Position numbers and translations under genes: made by a program. Shown piece by piece: positions 10,576 through 22,659 of a stretch of 64,000 nt of DNA (within the stretch, counting starts at the first letter, position 1; each line of letters starts with the position of its first letter). Below the pieces are notes generated by a model. That model was not told the origin of the DNA. It ran no database searches and saw only the letters and a list, made by a program, of their open reading frames with translations. Source of the DNA: Saussurea involucrata (Eukaryota; Streptophyta; Magnoliopsida; Asterales; Asteraceae); assembly GCA_033807775.1 (NCBI GenBank), contig CM066327.1, forward strand, positions 92,526,295 through 92,590,294, in the 5' to 3' direction.

Positions 10576-11715
10576 CTGGAAAAACAAGAAATCGTTGAGC
10601 ATTATTGGCCACAATAATTTTATGCATACATTCAAAAAATGTAAAAACTGATATAAACCCTTTTTCATAATTTAGCAAATAGATATAATATCATAAACCT
10701 ACTTGAAAGTAGGTTTGCTACCAGCCTTTTTCAGTTTAGTGCAGAATCTAATATTTTAACCAAGTAATCAATACTTTCCATAATTTCTCATGAATATAAA
10801 TTGCAAACCAAAGTAGATAACTAAAACCCCCCGAAATTAAAAGGCTACAAATCATTTCTTCATTATTTCTACTAGATTCCTCACCGAAACAACCAAAGTG
10901 AATAACTAAAAATCATGTTATCGTAACTAACTAGGATTTTAAGATAGAAGTAACATATCATCTGTGCACTAATATTCCAATCCAACAAATATCGACGTAT
11001 AGTATCCAAACCAATAAATCCAGATGATAATAACAAAACGGAAATCCACACTCACACACCTATAGAGAGAGAAAAAAAATTGGTGTTCTTTTAGAGTGTG
11101 GGTTTTTTTTTATAATGTTAACATTATTATTAATGTTTACAAACTTGTAGTAAATGGATTCTCGTTGAAGTGTTTTCATCTCTACAATACGTTTTTATCG
11201 CTTTTATAATCTAAATATTATAATCAATTTTCTCAAGTTAACATTCCATTTGTTCACGTTTTGTGGTAGTCAATTCATTAAATCAATATAAATATCATAT
11301 TACTACCTTATACCCACTTTCTTTGGTAAACTTCTTGAACCAAGGACCAAAATCCCTACACTAGCAGCCTGTTACTTCACCTCTCCTTGGCATCAACTTT
11401 TGTGCTTTTTTATTCAGAAATGGCCCATGATGTACTGCCATTTAAAGTGTCATTCGAAAAGCAATAAAGACTTTTTGAAGTTTTGGCATCCTGTTTGCTT
11501 ATGGAGAAGCATATATCGATTTTGCAATATCAACATATGAACTTTTGTTATTAAAAATCAAAGAAAGTAAAAAATAAGTTAGAAGATGGAAAGAAAACTT
11601 AAAATCAACATACATAATTCAACAAAGTAAACTTAGAAGTTAGAGGATGGTAAGAAAACACCTGTGGTGGGCAGCAGCCAGCAAGTCAACAAGAGAGCAA
11701 TGAGTAGTCAGATTA

Positions 11716-12075
11716 ATCGATTTAGGGGCAGCAAACAATAGAAAATATACGATTTAGGGCAGAACTGTTACTCGTTTTAGGGCAACAACCACCACTCCAG
11801 ACTTCCAGTCGTCGATTTAGGGCAAAATCTACAACCAGTACACGACTCCAGTAGTCGATTTAGGCAACCAATGGAAATCGATGGAGAATCTGAGAGAGGC
11901 GAAAGGCGATAGTGAGAATGAGAGCTTATCCTGTATTTGGGTAGGGTTTATCTCAAAGTGATGATTTGGGTAGGGTTTATCTCAAAGAGGCGAAAGGCGA
12001 AAGGCGAAAGGCGAATTTGAGAGGCGAAAGACGATAGTGAAGATTTGGGTAGGGTTTATCTCAAAGTGATGAGAG
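11716..12075. repeat. Short tandem and dispersed repeats with telo-box words
   Basis: 11716-11870 has about five copies of CGATTTAGGGCA-like words. 11935-12060 has three copies of TTTGGGTAGGGTTTATCTCA, each containing TAGGGTTT (a telo-box). These are interleaved with GAGGCGAAAGGCGA units. The block ends where viral similarity starts. Confidence 0.75.
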
Positions 12076-12087
12076 TTTATCGAGTAT

Positions 12088-12700
12088 TTGGGATACTAAG
12101 ATCTTGGAGATTTCAATTACAAGATTGAGTAATTTCATTCTATTTAAGACGTTTGAGAGTTTGAATTTTGGTATGTTGAGGATTGGCTTCAAATATTATA
12201 GTTTCATCTCTCGGGCTTGTCAACCTAGTTTTTGGTTCTATGGTTGAAGTCATGGTTTTATAGCATACTCTATAGATTATAGCTACAGCTTTAGTGTCTT
12301 CTTTAAATTCTAATTTTTTTGTTTTAATGGTAAGCACTAAAGTATCTAAAATATTTGGATAAAATAATCCTACAGAAAAGTTGGGATAACAATTGAAGTA
12401 GATCGGGTCATTTGATACATTTGTCTCTGCCATGGCAAGGATGGAATTTTGGAAATTTGTATGTCTAGCATCTCTAAGAACTAATAAAATTGGGGCATCT
12501 ATTCCTAGTCTAAACAAGGGTTTAATAGCAATTTGTACTAATCCAACATGTAAAAATTTGTAATTTTGTATATGTTGTATTATGGAAGACTTGGATAAAA
12601 GGGTGAGATTATTATAATCTCTATTGATTGATACAGTTTGTTCAGTAGTTTTAATTGAATATCCTTGAAAATAGTCAAAAGTTCCTATTTTATAAAACTG
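12088..12700 (-). pseudogene. Caulimovirid movement-protein fragment (second copy)
   Basis: The frame 12517-12140 and adjacent sequence correspond to the core of the caulimovirid movement protein, a cell-to-cell (30K superfamily) transport protein. It is the same region as 15205-15900, but here the N-terminal part, read in 12535-12700, is also retained. It follows directly after coat sequence with no protease or RT between, so a large internal deletion or joined tandem copies are implied. A short duplication of the join occurs around 12690-12725. It ends at about 12088, where the telo-box repeats begin. Confidence 0.7.
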
Positions 12701-12702
12701 TT

Positions 12703-13491
12703 TTATAAAGTTCCTATTTTATAAACTGTTTTAGATTTGGATGAGGTAGGAGCAGTTATATTTTCATAACCATATTGTTGACAGAAATTACCAAGTTCTT
12801 CTTTATTATTAATTCTGTCTTTCTTTATTTTGGCCTTAAGTTTTAAATATGAACAAATAGCTATTTCTTCTTTATTAATGTAATTGGATATTTGTCCATA
12901 AGTTAATTCTTGGTAAGGAACTTGATTATTATAATCTTCTCTTAATTTTTCTCTTATTCTTTCAGCAAAAAGTTTTGGTAAACCTGCAATGAATCTTTCT
13001 TTCCAAAAGGCTTCTCTACAGTCTGGTCTTATCATTACTTTTGATAAAAACATGTCTTTATACCATCTGTAATCTTGTAGTTTTCTACAAGTGAGATTTA
13101 AAAGTAATTCGGAACTTTTTTCTTGGAATAGAGATGGATCTCCTTTATAGTTTTTTACAATGCTAAAGAGAAGAGTATTGATTATGTCATCTTTTTGAGT
13201 TGGCATTTGTTGATTGTTTTCGGTTTTGATGATAGTTTTCTTTGCATTGAGGACAATATGTTTATCTTCTTCAGTTACATACATATCCCACCAGTTTCTT
13301 AAAAGACCTGTTAAACCAGAAATGAGCATGCCTGCAATTTGTTTTTTAGTATTGCCTTTAGTAAGATAGGCATTTGAAGCCATATTCATTTCTTGAATTA
13401 TATTAAGAATTTGGTGTTCGGATAGTCAATCAATGTTCCATTCATAAACTGAGGAGCCATCATACGCACTCCTTTCCCCCAAATATCCATT
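12703..13491 (-). pseudogene. Caulimovirid coat-protein region, copy 1
   Basis: The 228-codon frame 13389-12703 carries conserved features of the caulimovirid coat region: a WWD segment, FWKERFIAGLP, and a Lys-rich tail leading to GNFCQQYG. It packages the viral DNA in the family. The upstream part of the same frame (13390-13491) is separated by an in-frame TGA near 13424, where copy 2 has a glycine codon. The C-terminus is lost: coat sequence passes straight into movement-protein sequence near 12700. Confidence 0.75.
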
Positions 13492-13974
13492 TTATTCAAA
13501 TTGAACATCAGGGAAAGTTGGTCTATGATAATAGTTTCTTGTTTGGGGGCGACTAGTACTAGGGGAATTGCCTTTAAAAGTTAATTTATTGGCAAATTGT
13601 TCATAAATTTGATATATGTCTTTAGATTCTGAATCTGAATCTGATTCTTGATTTAGCACATTAATGTTTAGTTTGATTAATTTTTGATCTAATTCATTAA
13701 CTAGTTTTTTATTGTAACCTAAATTGGCATTAGAATCAATTTGGTGAGGTATGAAAATTGGATTTTTATTATTTTCTTTATCTTTTTCTTTAGAAGATGG
13801 AGTTTTAATTTCTTTTATATTATTACTTTGATTGTTTTCTAATCTATTTAGTTGTTGGCGCATAGTGTTAAGAATTTCATTTGAATAATTGTTTTGATAA
13901 ATAATAGTTTTGAGAGTTTCTTCTTTATCGGCTTTTGTAATAGCTAAAGGGGTTCCTATATATTTATTATTTAT
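13492..13974 (-). pseudogene. Caulimovirid polyprotein linker, copy 1
   Basis: The frame 13863-13492 is a polar, Asn/Lys-rich stretch containing LNRLENNQSNNIKEIK and an acidic serine run, ending just before the coat start. It corresponds to the variable segment between movement and coat regions. It is cut at 13974 by the tandem-duplication join. Confidence 0.65.
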
Positions 13975-14400
13975 CTACAAGTGAGATTTAAAAGTATTTC
14001 GGAACTTTTTTCTTGGAATAGAGATGGATCTCCTATATAGTTTTTTACAACGCTACAGAGAAGAGTATTGATTATGTCATCTTTTTGAGTTTGCATTTGT
14101 TGATTGTTTTCGGTTTTGATGATAGTTTTCTTTGCATTGAGGACAATATGTTTATCTTCTTCAGTTACATACATATCCCACCAGTTTCTTAAAAGACATG
14201 TTAAACCAGAAATAAGCATGCCTGCAATTTGTTTTTCAGTATTGCCTTTAGTAAGATAGGCATTTGAAGCCATATTCATTTCTTGAACTATATTAAGAAT
14301 TTGGTGTTCAGATAGTCCATCAATGTTCCATTCATAAACTGAGGAGCCATCATACGCACTCCTTTCCCCCAAATATCCCTTTTATTCAAATTGAACATCA
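13971..14400 (-). pseudogene. Caulimovirid coat N-terminal region, copy 2 (truncated)
   Basis: The 133-codon frame 14372-13971 starts in the same region as copy 1 but is open where copy 1 has a stop. It stops being coat-like at the duplication join near 13975. Confidence 0.7.
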
Positions 14401-15208
14401 GGGAAAGTTGATCTATGATAATAGTTTCTTGTTTGGGGGCGACTAGTACTAGGGGAATTGCCTTTAAAAGTTAATTTATTGGCAAATTGTTCATAAATTT
14501 GAGATATGTCTTTAGATTCTGAATCTGAATCTGATTCTTGATTTAGCACATTAATGTTTAGTTTGATTAATTTTTGTTCTAATTCATTAACTAATTTTTT
14601 ATTGTAACCTAAATTGGCATTAGAATCAATTTGGTGAGGTATGAAAATTGGATTTTTATTATTTTCTTTATTTTTTTCTTTAGAAGGAATTTAATTTCTT
14701 TTATATTATTACTTTGATTGTTTTCTAATCTATTTAGTTGTTGGCTCATAGTGTTAAGAATTTCATTTGAATAATTGTTTTGATAAATAATAGTTTTGAG
14801 AGTTTCTTCTTTATCGGCTTTTGTAATAGCTAAAGGGGTTCCTTTATATTTATTATTTATTAAAACTGAATCTTTTGGAGGATGTGTTGTAGTTTTGATT
14901 TCTTCACTTCTTATAATTTTATATTCTTGAGTTATTTTTGGAGTATCATAGATATTTATAAATGGGTTAGGAATATTTTGTTCTTTACAATACATTTCAT
15001 ACCAATTGAAAAAAGTTATATGAACATCATTTTCTATGATATATTTTCTCCATAAGAGTTGATGTCTAAATTCTTTCTTTGAGTCATTAACCGATGAATA
15101 ATAGAAATCTCTTCTTTCTTTATTATAATCATAGTCAAATTCTTCCTTAAGGTATTTCATATTAATACGTGAATCACTACCTGAATTACTCATTGTTGAC
15201 TTACTCAT
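14401..15208 (-). pseudogene. Caulimovirid polyprotein linker, copy 2 with upstream part
   Basis: The frame 15208-14609 begins with a Ser-rich start and contains a conserved FFNWYEMYC-type segment of plant endogenous caulimovirid polyproteins, then the same LNRLENNQSNN stretch as copy 1. A 4-base deletion near 14685 relative to copy 1 shifts the frame. The start overlaps the end of the movement-protein frame by four bases. Confidence 0.7.
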
Positions 15209-16044
15209 ATTTGGTCTTTATATTGATTAATTTCTGTTTGAATTTCTGAAGGAGTAGGTTCGTAAACATAACTTTGAGAATATTCAGATCCTTCTTGATA
15301 AAAGGTTTGAGGAATTGTTTTATTGAAATCTACATTCTTGAATTTTAGTGATTGAGATTTTTGAATAGAAGGGGTTTTTATACCACTTATTGATCCTGTC
15401 GATATTCTTGAAGAAACAGATCGGAGATTGAAATTATTGAAATTAATATCAACTGATCCGTCTTCATGTTCAATAATATTGGATATGTTATTTGAATTAT
15501 CTATAGGTTTTGGGATACTAATATCTTGGAGATTCCAATTACAAGATTGAGTAATTTCATTCCATTTAAGACGTTTGGGAGTTTGAATTTTGGTATGTTG
15601 AGGATTGACTTCAAATATTATAGTTTCATCTCTAGGGATTGTCAACATAGTTTTTGGTTCTATGGTTGAAGTCATGGTTTTATAGCATACTTTAAATTCT
15701 AAATTTTTTGTTTTAATGGTAAGCACTAAAGTATCTAAAATATTTGGATAAAATAATCCTACAGAAAAGTTGGGATAACAATTATAGTAGATCGGGCCAT
15801 TTGATACATTTGTCTCTGCCATGGCAAAGATGTAATTTTGGAAATTTGTATGTCTAGCATCTCTAAGAACTAATAAAACTGGGGCATCTATTCCTAGTCT
15901 TGTATGTCTTGTATTATTGAAAATTGCATTATCAACATTTGTGGTCGACAAAGCTTTTTGAAGAGAGCATCTTTTGACTTTATCTTTTGTCTCTTGTTTT
16001 GGCCGACAATCTTTGAGGGCACCTTTTGACATTTGTACTATCAA
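15205..16044 (-). pseudogene. Caulimovirid movement-protein region, first copy
   Basis: A 279-codon open frame contains the conserved movement-protein core (LVLRDARHTNF, then the IYYNCYPNF segment) and a C-terminal Ser/Asn-rich tail. The first about 48 codons are unrelated and Lys-rich, replacing the normal N-terminus still visible in the other copy. A deletion therefore seems to have joined leader-type sequence to the core. A segment of about 11 codons present in the other copy (near 12270-12300) is missing here. Confidence 0.75.
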
Positions 16045-16340
16045 CCTTTTTGTTTTTTCTTCAAACCTGTAGACGTTAGTAATAAATCATATTTGATCAC
16101 TTTTTTAATAAGTACAAAGTTGAAAATACAAAGGGGTGTATTTTCTATATATGAATAATAACACCTTTTGAACAATCAAAGAAATTGTCTACAAAGACAA
16201 TTCACCAAACTCACACAATTTAAACATTAATCATAAAGATTTATGTCAGAATATGGGTCTTGAACATCTTGAATTAATTCTGTGTCTTGAGACATAATGC
16301 TTGGGGAACTTCGTTTGATCTCTTTGATTAGCTTCTTGAG
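16045..16340 (-). promoter_or_regulatory. Possible caulimovirid intergenic region with TATA box
   Basis: About 300 bp without ORFs lies between the possible polyprotein tail and the movement-protein frame, where the family has its intergenic region. Read on the minus strand it has CATATATAGAAAATAC near 16145-16160, about 110 bp before the movement frame, a plausible core promoter. I did not find a tRNA-Met primer site here. Confidence 0.4.
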
Positions 16341-16700
16341 TTATTCTTTAGAATTTGCAGCAAGAAATTGTTTTAATTCCTCATCTTCATCTTCTTTTTG
16401 AATAACCTTGGAGTCTTCTTCTTGAATATCCTTGGAGGTAGAGACATCATAGTTTGTGGAATAAAATTCTGAAACACCTTGAATCGTCATTTTCTGGATT
16501 TGATTTGAAGGGAGGTTATCCCACCATTTGACTCGAACCATTCTTTGTAACAAACTTGGAGAAATGCCAATTGCAGATGTAACTCTAAAAGTCCAGGAAA
16601 TAATCCATGGAATTTTGGATAGGATGGTGAATTGGAGGAGATGTTCAAACTCAGGAATGTCTTGATAAAAGATTTCTTTGAAGCTGACCCTCATCAAGAA
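16341..16700 (-). pseudogene. Possible caulimovirid polyprotein C-terminal fragment
   Basis: The frame ending at 16341 includes IPWIISWTF and RVKWWDNLP followed by an acidic tail. I associate such PW-x-x-x-W and K-WWD motifs with the region after RNase H in plant endogenous caulimovirids. The position just before the intergenic region supports this. The first 10-15 codons are shared with family A sequence on the other strand, so the junction lies near 16700. Confidence 0.45.
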
Positions 16701-16707
16701 GTCAAAA

Positions 16708-19700
16708 ATGCCCAGCGAGATGAACTTCATCTTCGCTCACTTGATAAGCTGCATGACTGCAAAGACCGGCTCCTCTGATCAAGCCGCTCAACCTCAGCAA
16801 GCAATGGGATATGCATTGCTGAAAGGTCTTCATGTAGACTGGGCTTCAATAATCTACGCTGATCTTGTACTCAGAGTAGACTCTGCCACTGACCGATCTC
16901 CATGGGTTCCATATCTTAGATTCATCAGCGCCGTCTTCCAAACAGGCATGAAGGACAACTACCCACAAGTAGGAGACCTGGAACTCTCTCAGGTTGGTCC
17001 TAAGGTACTCGACTTCAAGCCAGTGGAAAACGATGTACGTCTCTCTACACTCTTAACTCTTCTCAATCCTCCTTCTTCTTCTACTTCTGCAGCTCCTTCA
17101 GTGGACAAACCCACCGCTGATACCCCAGCTGCAACCTCCTCTCCTTCAAGAAAAAGGAAACACTCTTCTACCCAACTTAGTTCCAAAAGAACTAAGAAAA
17201 CCAAGGAGCAAACCCAGCAATCTCATGCTGAAGACTCCTTAGCTCATCTTGAAGAGCTGAAGAAAAGTTCAGTGGTACGCTCTGCCACAGCTGAACATGC
17301 CACCCATTCCATCCCAGCTTCAGCGTCTCTAAACGCTGAGGTTATTAACTTGGAATCTACCCAACCTCCTTCAGTGTCTCTACAGACTGAAGAAGTGATT
17401 CTCAGCAGATCCAACGCTGAACTTCGCACCCAACCAACATTCTCAACCTTCGCTTCTCTCTCCTCTCCATTGGACTTTAATCCAATTTTCACCACGACCA
17501 CTAGATCACCCATCATTCCTCCAGAAGCTAAAGCTGATACTCTTCAAGGAATGATGGATGCAATACCTGTAGGAACGTCCATGCGTACGCACTCTCGCTG
17601 ACGACATGGAACATTATTCAGGTCACAGAAGTTTTGATGACTTCGTCGACCCTCCTGCAGGTATACAGCAAACCGTATACACTGTAACTGAACCCCAAAC
17701 TTCTGAGCTTTCCTCTGTTCATAAGTACTTATATGTTACAGGTCCTAATTTGGGAGACATCAACGCCTCTCTGAAGAACCTGGATACGAAGTTGGCAGGT
17801 CTCACCACTACTCTCTCAGACAACTCTTCAGCTGTAACAAACGTTGGATAGAATCTCAAAAAGCTGACGACAGTGGTTGAACAGAAAGCCTCCAAAACTG
17901 ATTTGAAGAAGATTGATAAAACTCTTGGTGACTTTGCCAAAGTTCTTGCCGACCTCTACACAGACTACACTTCTCTCAAAACCTCAGTTCAATCCATGTC
18001 CAGCGAGTTCACAACGCTGAAGACATCGGTTGGAAATCTTCAGGGAGAGATGACTGCTGTAAAGACTGACGTAAGTTCAGTAAAGAATGACATGAATTCA
18101 GTGAAGACTGACATGAATTCTGTAAAGAATGATGTCAATTCAATGAAGACAATGATGCAGCAGGTCCTGAATAAAATGACCGCCCCTGCCCCTGCACCTT
18201 TGCATTTTTCTACGGCGGCTCGTGCTGAACTTTTGAAGATCAATCCTGCTATTACCGGCCTAGAAGACAGAGTAGCAGCGATTGAAGATTGTATGGGGAT
18301 CCCTGGCTAAGAAGATAGGGAACCAAAACCAACTGCTGAGTCATTGCATTCCTCCCCCACTCATCATGAGGAAGGGGGGGGGGGGGAGAAGAACTCTGAA
18401 GACCTTCCCTATGATGAATCTATCAAGGGGGAGAAGACTAAAGACCTTACCCTTACTGAAGAGGGTGAGAAGACAAATGAAGAAACAATCACTGGACCTC
18501 AGGTAGATGAAAACCCTGAGGGAACCAAGAAGCTTACCTCTGTATCAGAGGGGGAGCAACTCGAAGAAGATGCTGAAGAATCTGAATCTGAAGCTGAAGA
18601 TGAAGAAGCCATCGACTTATCTGATGATGAACCATCCTCTTCTCCAAAAAATGATGATGATGACGATGATGATGATGATGACTCCTTTATTGTCAAGCCT
18701 GCTCAGAGGACTACAACTCTTAAAGGGATCTTGATAAAAGAACCTTCAGGGGAGCGGACCAAGACAAAGCCTTCAGCGTCTGAAGCTGACAAAGGCAAAA
18801 ACAAAGGCCTCGCTGAAGAAGAGAATCTGACGATCTTGCTTCCAAAGCCAGTTTGTTAGGTAAACTAAATCTTCCTTACACTACATCCCTCCTCTATCTA
18901 TACACATTATCAGCTCTCCTCTCCATAAAACTTCTATACACAACCACATTCTTTCTCTATCTCTGTTCTACCCAAGTTCTTACTCGTACGATCGCTGTGT
19001 TTCAGCTAGTCCTCTCCCCTGTTTGAGGATATCACGGAAGTTCCTACAGCTGCGACTTCACCAACAATAATCCCAGCTCCCAACACCGAAGAAATAATCC
19101 CGGTCTTAGATTTGATCTCTGAGACCGATGAACCTGAAGAACAGATGCTCTCTCACAAAAACAGACCTTCCTTGGCTCCTCAAAAGCTAAGTGAAGAGGA
19201 TCAGAAAAAGAGAGATGCAATGATCAAGAGATTCAAAGATCAGCGAATCATTCTGAAGCGTGATCAACTTCCTTCCATTCCTCCAAAGTTCAGACTTTCA
19301 CAAAAGGAATACAAGGATCGCCTCAGAGCTGAAGGGTATTCGCTGAAAGAAGAGAAGCTGAAGAAAAAGACAGAGAACTCGCCATCCATCTTTCTCAACA
19401 ATCAGTGAAAGACCCCAAGCTGAAAAGAACTCCAATCGAAGTTCAACGTCAGCTATGGGAAGACGCCAAGAAGATCGTTGAAGAAAAGAGAACTGTGTCT
19501 CAATCTACCTTAATCTGGTGAAAATAAAAGGTACACTTCAGATATCGAACTGCCAGAATCAACAAGGTACTTATCACTGGAAGATCAACCCTCAAAGTTT
19601 CAATCGCTGAAATCGAGATATTCAGAGAGAATGGACAGTACCAAAAATTCTATGCTGAAGCCATCACGAAGTACGGTCTCTCTGAATGGTTGGAGATCAG

Positions 19701-20259
19701 ATTAGCCATCCAGAAGTCTCAATCTAAGTGCAAGGATCATTTCAAAAACCTGATAAATAAACAGATCGACTTAGTATCTTCTTGTGTGGATATTCCTCCT
19801 CCCCCTCTCGCAAATCAGAAAAGAAGGGCCTCTGCAAAGAAAAAGTCTAAATCTTTAGACTCATGTCCTCGTATACGGAACGAAACAGGTATTGGTTTTT
19901 CTCTTGAGGAAGTCCTTGGTCCAGAACCTGACCTTTCTGCACATGACACATCTCTTCCTCCTGGTAAGACTTTTATCCCTGGGAAAGTCTTAAGCAAACC
20001 CTATGGGATATTCTTTATTGACTATGATGGACGAAAACGTTTTCAACGTATCTCTGAGCTTCCCATCACTCCCATCGAACAGCTGAAAGATCTCATCTAC
20101 TGGTGTGAATTCAAACGCGACATTCAGGCACGTCATCTTAAACCCTTGATTTTTGAAGAAGCGCTGAACAAAAGGAATCAAGGAGTAAATGTCCCTGACT
20201 GGATGATTCCCACATCAAAGACCCTTGATGAAATTCTCATTAAGGAAGAACCTTTATAA
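16708..20259 (+). pseudogene. Third (env-like) ORF of Sirevirus A'', broken
   Basis: Open blocks 16708-17601, 17606-17851, 17873-18310, 18344-18859, 19112-19408 and 19690-20259 align in order with the minus-strand ORF at 49021-45346. Domains in order: a helical N-terminal part (this copy keeps a middle segment deleted in copy A); a basic nuclear-signal-like cluster with SRKRK and KRTKKTK (about 17150-17200); five heptads of the SVKTDMN type (18052-18156); an acidic run with a 12-residue Asp tract encoded by GAT repeats (about 18650-18682); and a C-terminal module with PYGIFF (about 19995-20015). Breaks include stops at 17602 and 17849, a frameshift near a 14-G run at 18373-18387, and a stop in 19525-19531. 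No membrane segment is visible. Function unknown. Confidence 0.7.
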
Positions 20260-20530
20260 ACTGATAGGATCGCCTCATTCTTCTATTGTATCAGATATTC
20301 TTTTGTACTTCTAATTTATTTCGCTTGTACTTGTAATCTTTCCACTTCCTTTTGTAATCTGATTCGATGTTTAAAGAAAGATTTCAGCGAAAGTACTTTA
20401 CTCCATCAGTACAGAAAAGATCCTAGAAAACAGTAAAAGGGACAAATATTTTATGAGTTCTTTTTATCCTTATGTTTTCATTATATAGCAATTTTATCTG
20501 TTGCTATGTCATAATCAAATAGGGGGAGAT

Positions 20531-21300
20531 TGTTGATCCAAACCCTCAGTGATTTGATAATGACCCTCTCTTAAATACTTAGTGAAAATTGTAAGTAAAC
20601 AATATGTATCAGAGTTTTACTATCGTTGATAAGTACTAAGATCTTACAGTACCGCTGATAGGAACTCTCGCTCTTTAGATTAAACATTCAGCGAACATTG
20701 TTCACCATAATGCTCTGAGTCTGTTCAGTCCTTATGGTGATCGCTGATAAGTTAATTGTTTACTTATGATCTCTTAAGACAAGTTTCACGTCAACATAGG
20801 TTCTACGCTGAAGTCGAAGATCAAGCTCAAGAACCAGCGACAAGTCTCCTAATGAACTGATGCGGATCAGCAAAGATTCAAATTTTTCCACTCAACATGA
20901 AGTATCATGTACAAGACTTCAGCTATCGCTGAACTTTATCATTCGCTGATAAACAATGGTAAAGCGTTGAATCAACGAAAAGCTGATCAAGAAGTCCTCC
21001 GTACAAAGTACTTTTGTCTTAACCACCCTTGCACGACTCCGTACGATATGTCAGAAAAGAACCTCCTTATTTTTCGAAATCGTACAACCACTCTGATACT
21101 ACACTGTTCAAACATGCGGCTACTAAGGTTGTCTACAAAGGTCAATGACATGCAACCAACCAGCTGTTGCCACGTGTAAAGTGTAAACTGCAATGCATTA
21201 AATGCATGCAGTATATAGGAAGGACTCCAGCTTCATTTTTGAAGCACTTGCTAACTCTGGACAAGTCATCTTTCTTATCTTGAGATATGTTATTATTAGT
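20531..21300 (+). repeat. 3' LTR of A'', truncated
   Basis: It starts TGTTGATCC directly after the polypurine tract. It contains the inverted repeat TGCATTAAATGCA (21194-21206) followed by a TATA box, CAGTATATAGGAAGG. Similarity to the full A LTR stops after TTATTATTAGT at 21300. Confidence 0.85.
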
Positions 21301-22659
21301 CTTTAATAAATTATTTGGTGGAATTTGGGTGTTTTTCACGTTTTATCCGCATGGACTTGCGTACCCCACTCCGGATCCCACTATCGAGCTGAACAAAAAG
21401 ACAAAAGACAAAGAAACTCCTAGTTGGGATGTAAATATTCTGGAGAATGGAAGGTTCATTTGGCTGAGATAAGGGCTGGAGAAGTACAAGGCATCTTTCT
21501 TTTAGATGGCATCAAGTACACCTTTTGTACTTTGAAGTTGACTTGGTGAAGGGTCCATTGGGTAAAAAAAGCTACAACATGGTGGATAATAGGAGTGTTC
21601 AAAGAGCTGATTTTCAGCTTGATTCTCCAGTCCTTACACAATAGACAAACCTAATTTTTGTGTAATACCCAACCCTTTCTCCTAGTATATAAAGGACGTG
21701 TTGGGTGCCATTAATTCTATGCTTAATATTAAGAATCTCTCAACTACTACATCAGTATTAGCTTTAGTTCTCTCATTTACTGCAATAGTTAACTTTAAAT
21801 TTCTGTATTTTACATTCTTAGTATAATTTGTAGTTCGAAGTACACAGTGACAGGGATGAATTCTCGTTCCCCACTGTGGGATCAATTCAAGACACTTTCA
21901 GTTTAATTATGTGCAATTTCTACTCTTTTGTTTTCTTTACCTCAGAAATGTTAGGCTAAACATCCCTTGGGATGTAGGAAAGAGAAGTACCTGGATTTTA
22001 TTAAAAATGCATGAGTAATCTTGATACTTGGAATATTTCTTGTTTTCGTCATTCACTCTCGATTATTACCCAAGGATGCGAACAAGCCGATCACTTGCAA
22101 GTATCTAAGGTCTAGTTCTTAACTTAGAAATAAGTATAACGCAGTGACACGAGCTTGAATGATGCTAGGGGATTCGAAAGAATTCTTATGACACTTGCGA
22201 AAGTGAGGTCGGCACAGTGAGCTAATCTCAACCCACTGGAGTAGTAGGCAAGCTTGTTGGTGTATTTAAAACACTTAGAGTATTTGTCTCTACACATTCC
22301 ATCGAGGCCTGAAAAGGTCCATTTTGAGATTACCATTGACAAAGGTGTGAGTATTTTGTAACCGGGCTTTTCTAGCGAAAATGCCTACCTCAAGTACAAG
22401 GATCACTTTTTAGGATCAGGTATTTAATATAAAATCTAGGGAAAATCTAACCTACATTCCTCCTTTTAAATCTTAAGTAAATCGTAAAAGTAATATATTT
22501 CACCAAACAAACCAAACTATTGCTTCTTCTGTAATTGAAACCTGTAAAAGGAACTCATGAGAACCGTATTGTCTTGATTGCCCAGTCTCTGTGGATTCGA
22601 TTCTGGTATTTTACCAACTATTACTTGCTGTGACGATCATAGTGGACAATGTACACTTG
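21301..22659 (+). other. Unassigned LTR-like sequence
   Basis: No credible ORF. TGTAATACCCAACCC at about 21659, a TATA-like TATATAAAGGACG near 21687 and GTGGATTCGATTCTGG near 22591 are reminiscent of Gypsy-type LTR and leader sequence. I found no matching second LTR, PBS or target duplication, so the class is not settled. Confidence 0.35.

Larger units (their letters stand above)
10342..12087. other. Host-like DNA between element 1 and the viral insertion
   Basis: AT-rich DNA containing the SAPS exon, a 28-base partial copy of that exon's 3' border (10698-10725 versus 10484-10511) and tandem repeats at 11716-12075. Nothing else is nameable in 10730-11715. Confidence 0.6.
13085..14864 (-). 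repeat. 890-bp tandem duplication inside the viral relic
   Basis: 13085-13974 and 13975-14864 are near-identical direct copies: the same CTACAAGTGAGATTTAAAAG starts each, 890 bp apart. The unit runs from within the coat region into the linker. Differences include a stop codon in copy 1 and a 4-base loss near 14685 in copy 2, so the copies decayed separately after duplication. Confidence 0.9.
12088..16700 (-). other. Endogenous caulimovirid (pararetrovirus) relic, rearranged
   Basis: Minus-strand fragments match the movement-protein and coat-protein portions of plant endogenous Caulimoviridae polyproteins. In transcription order the array holds a possible polyprotein tail, an intergenic segment, movement protein, linker, coat N-terminus, linker again, coat again, and then a second movement protein. 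Tail-intergenic-movement order is what a circular or tandemly integrated genome gives. I see no reverse transcriptase or RNase H in the window. Stops, frameshifts and deletions break every part, so it is a non-functional fossil. The right edge abuts family A retroelement sequence near 16700 without a visible target duplication. Confidence 0.8.
16700..21300 (+). mobile_element. Sirevirus family A, 3' portion (copy A'')
   Basis: A plus-strand segment carries most of the third (env-like) ORF, the polypurine tract AGGGGGAGAT (20521-20530) and about 770 bp of the 3' LTR starting TGTTGATCCAAACCC at 20531. The 5' side (gag, pol and the ORF's N-terminus) is absent: the element abuts the viral relic. 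The LTR is cut at 21300 relative to the about 965-bp LTR at 55812-56776. Confidence 0.85.

Noticed and set aside
18650..18682. GAT microsatellite as an independent feature
   Set aside because: It encodes the Asp tract of the third ORF and recurs at the same protein position in the other copies.
20531..21300. Young complete A element at 16700-21300
   Set aside because: Gag, pol, the 5' LTR and the LTR's 3' end are all missing; only a 3' fragment remains.
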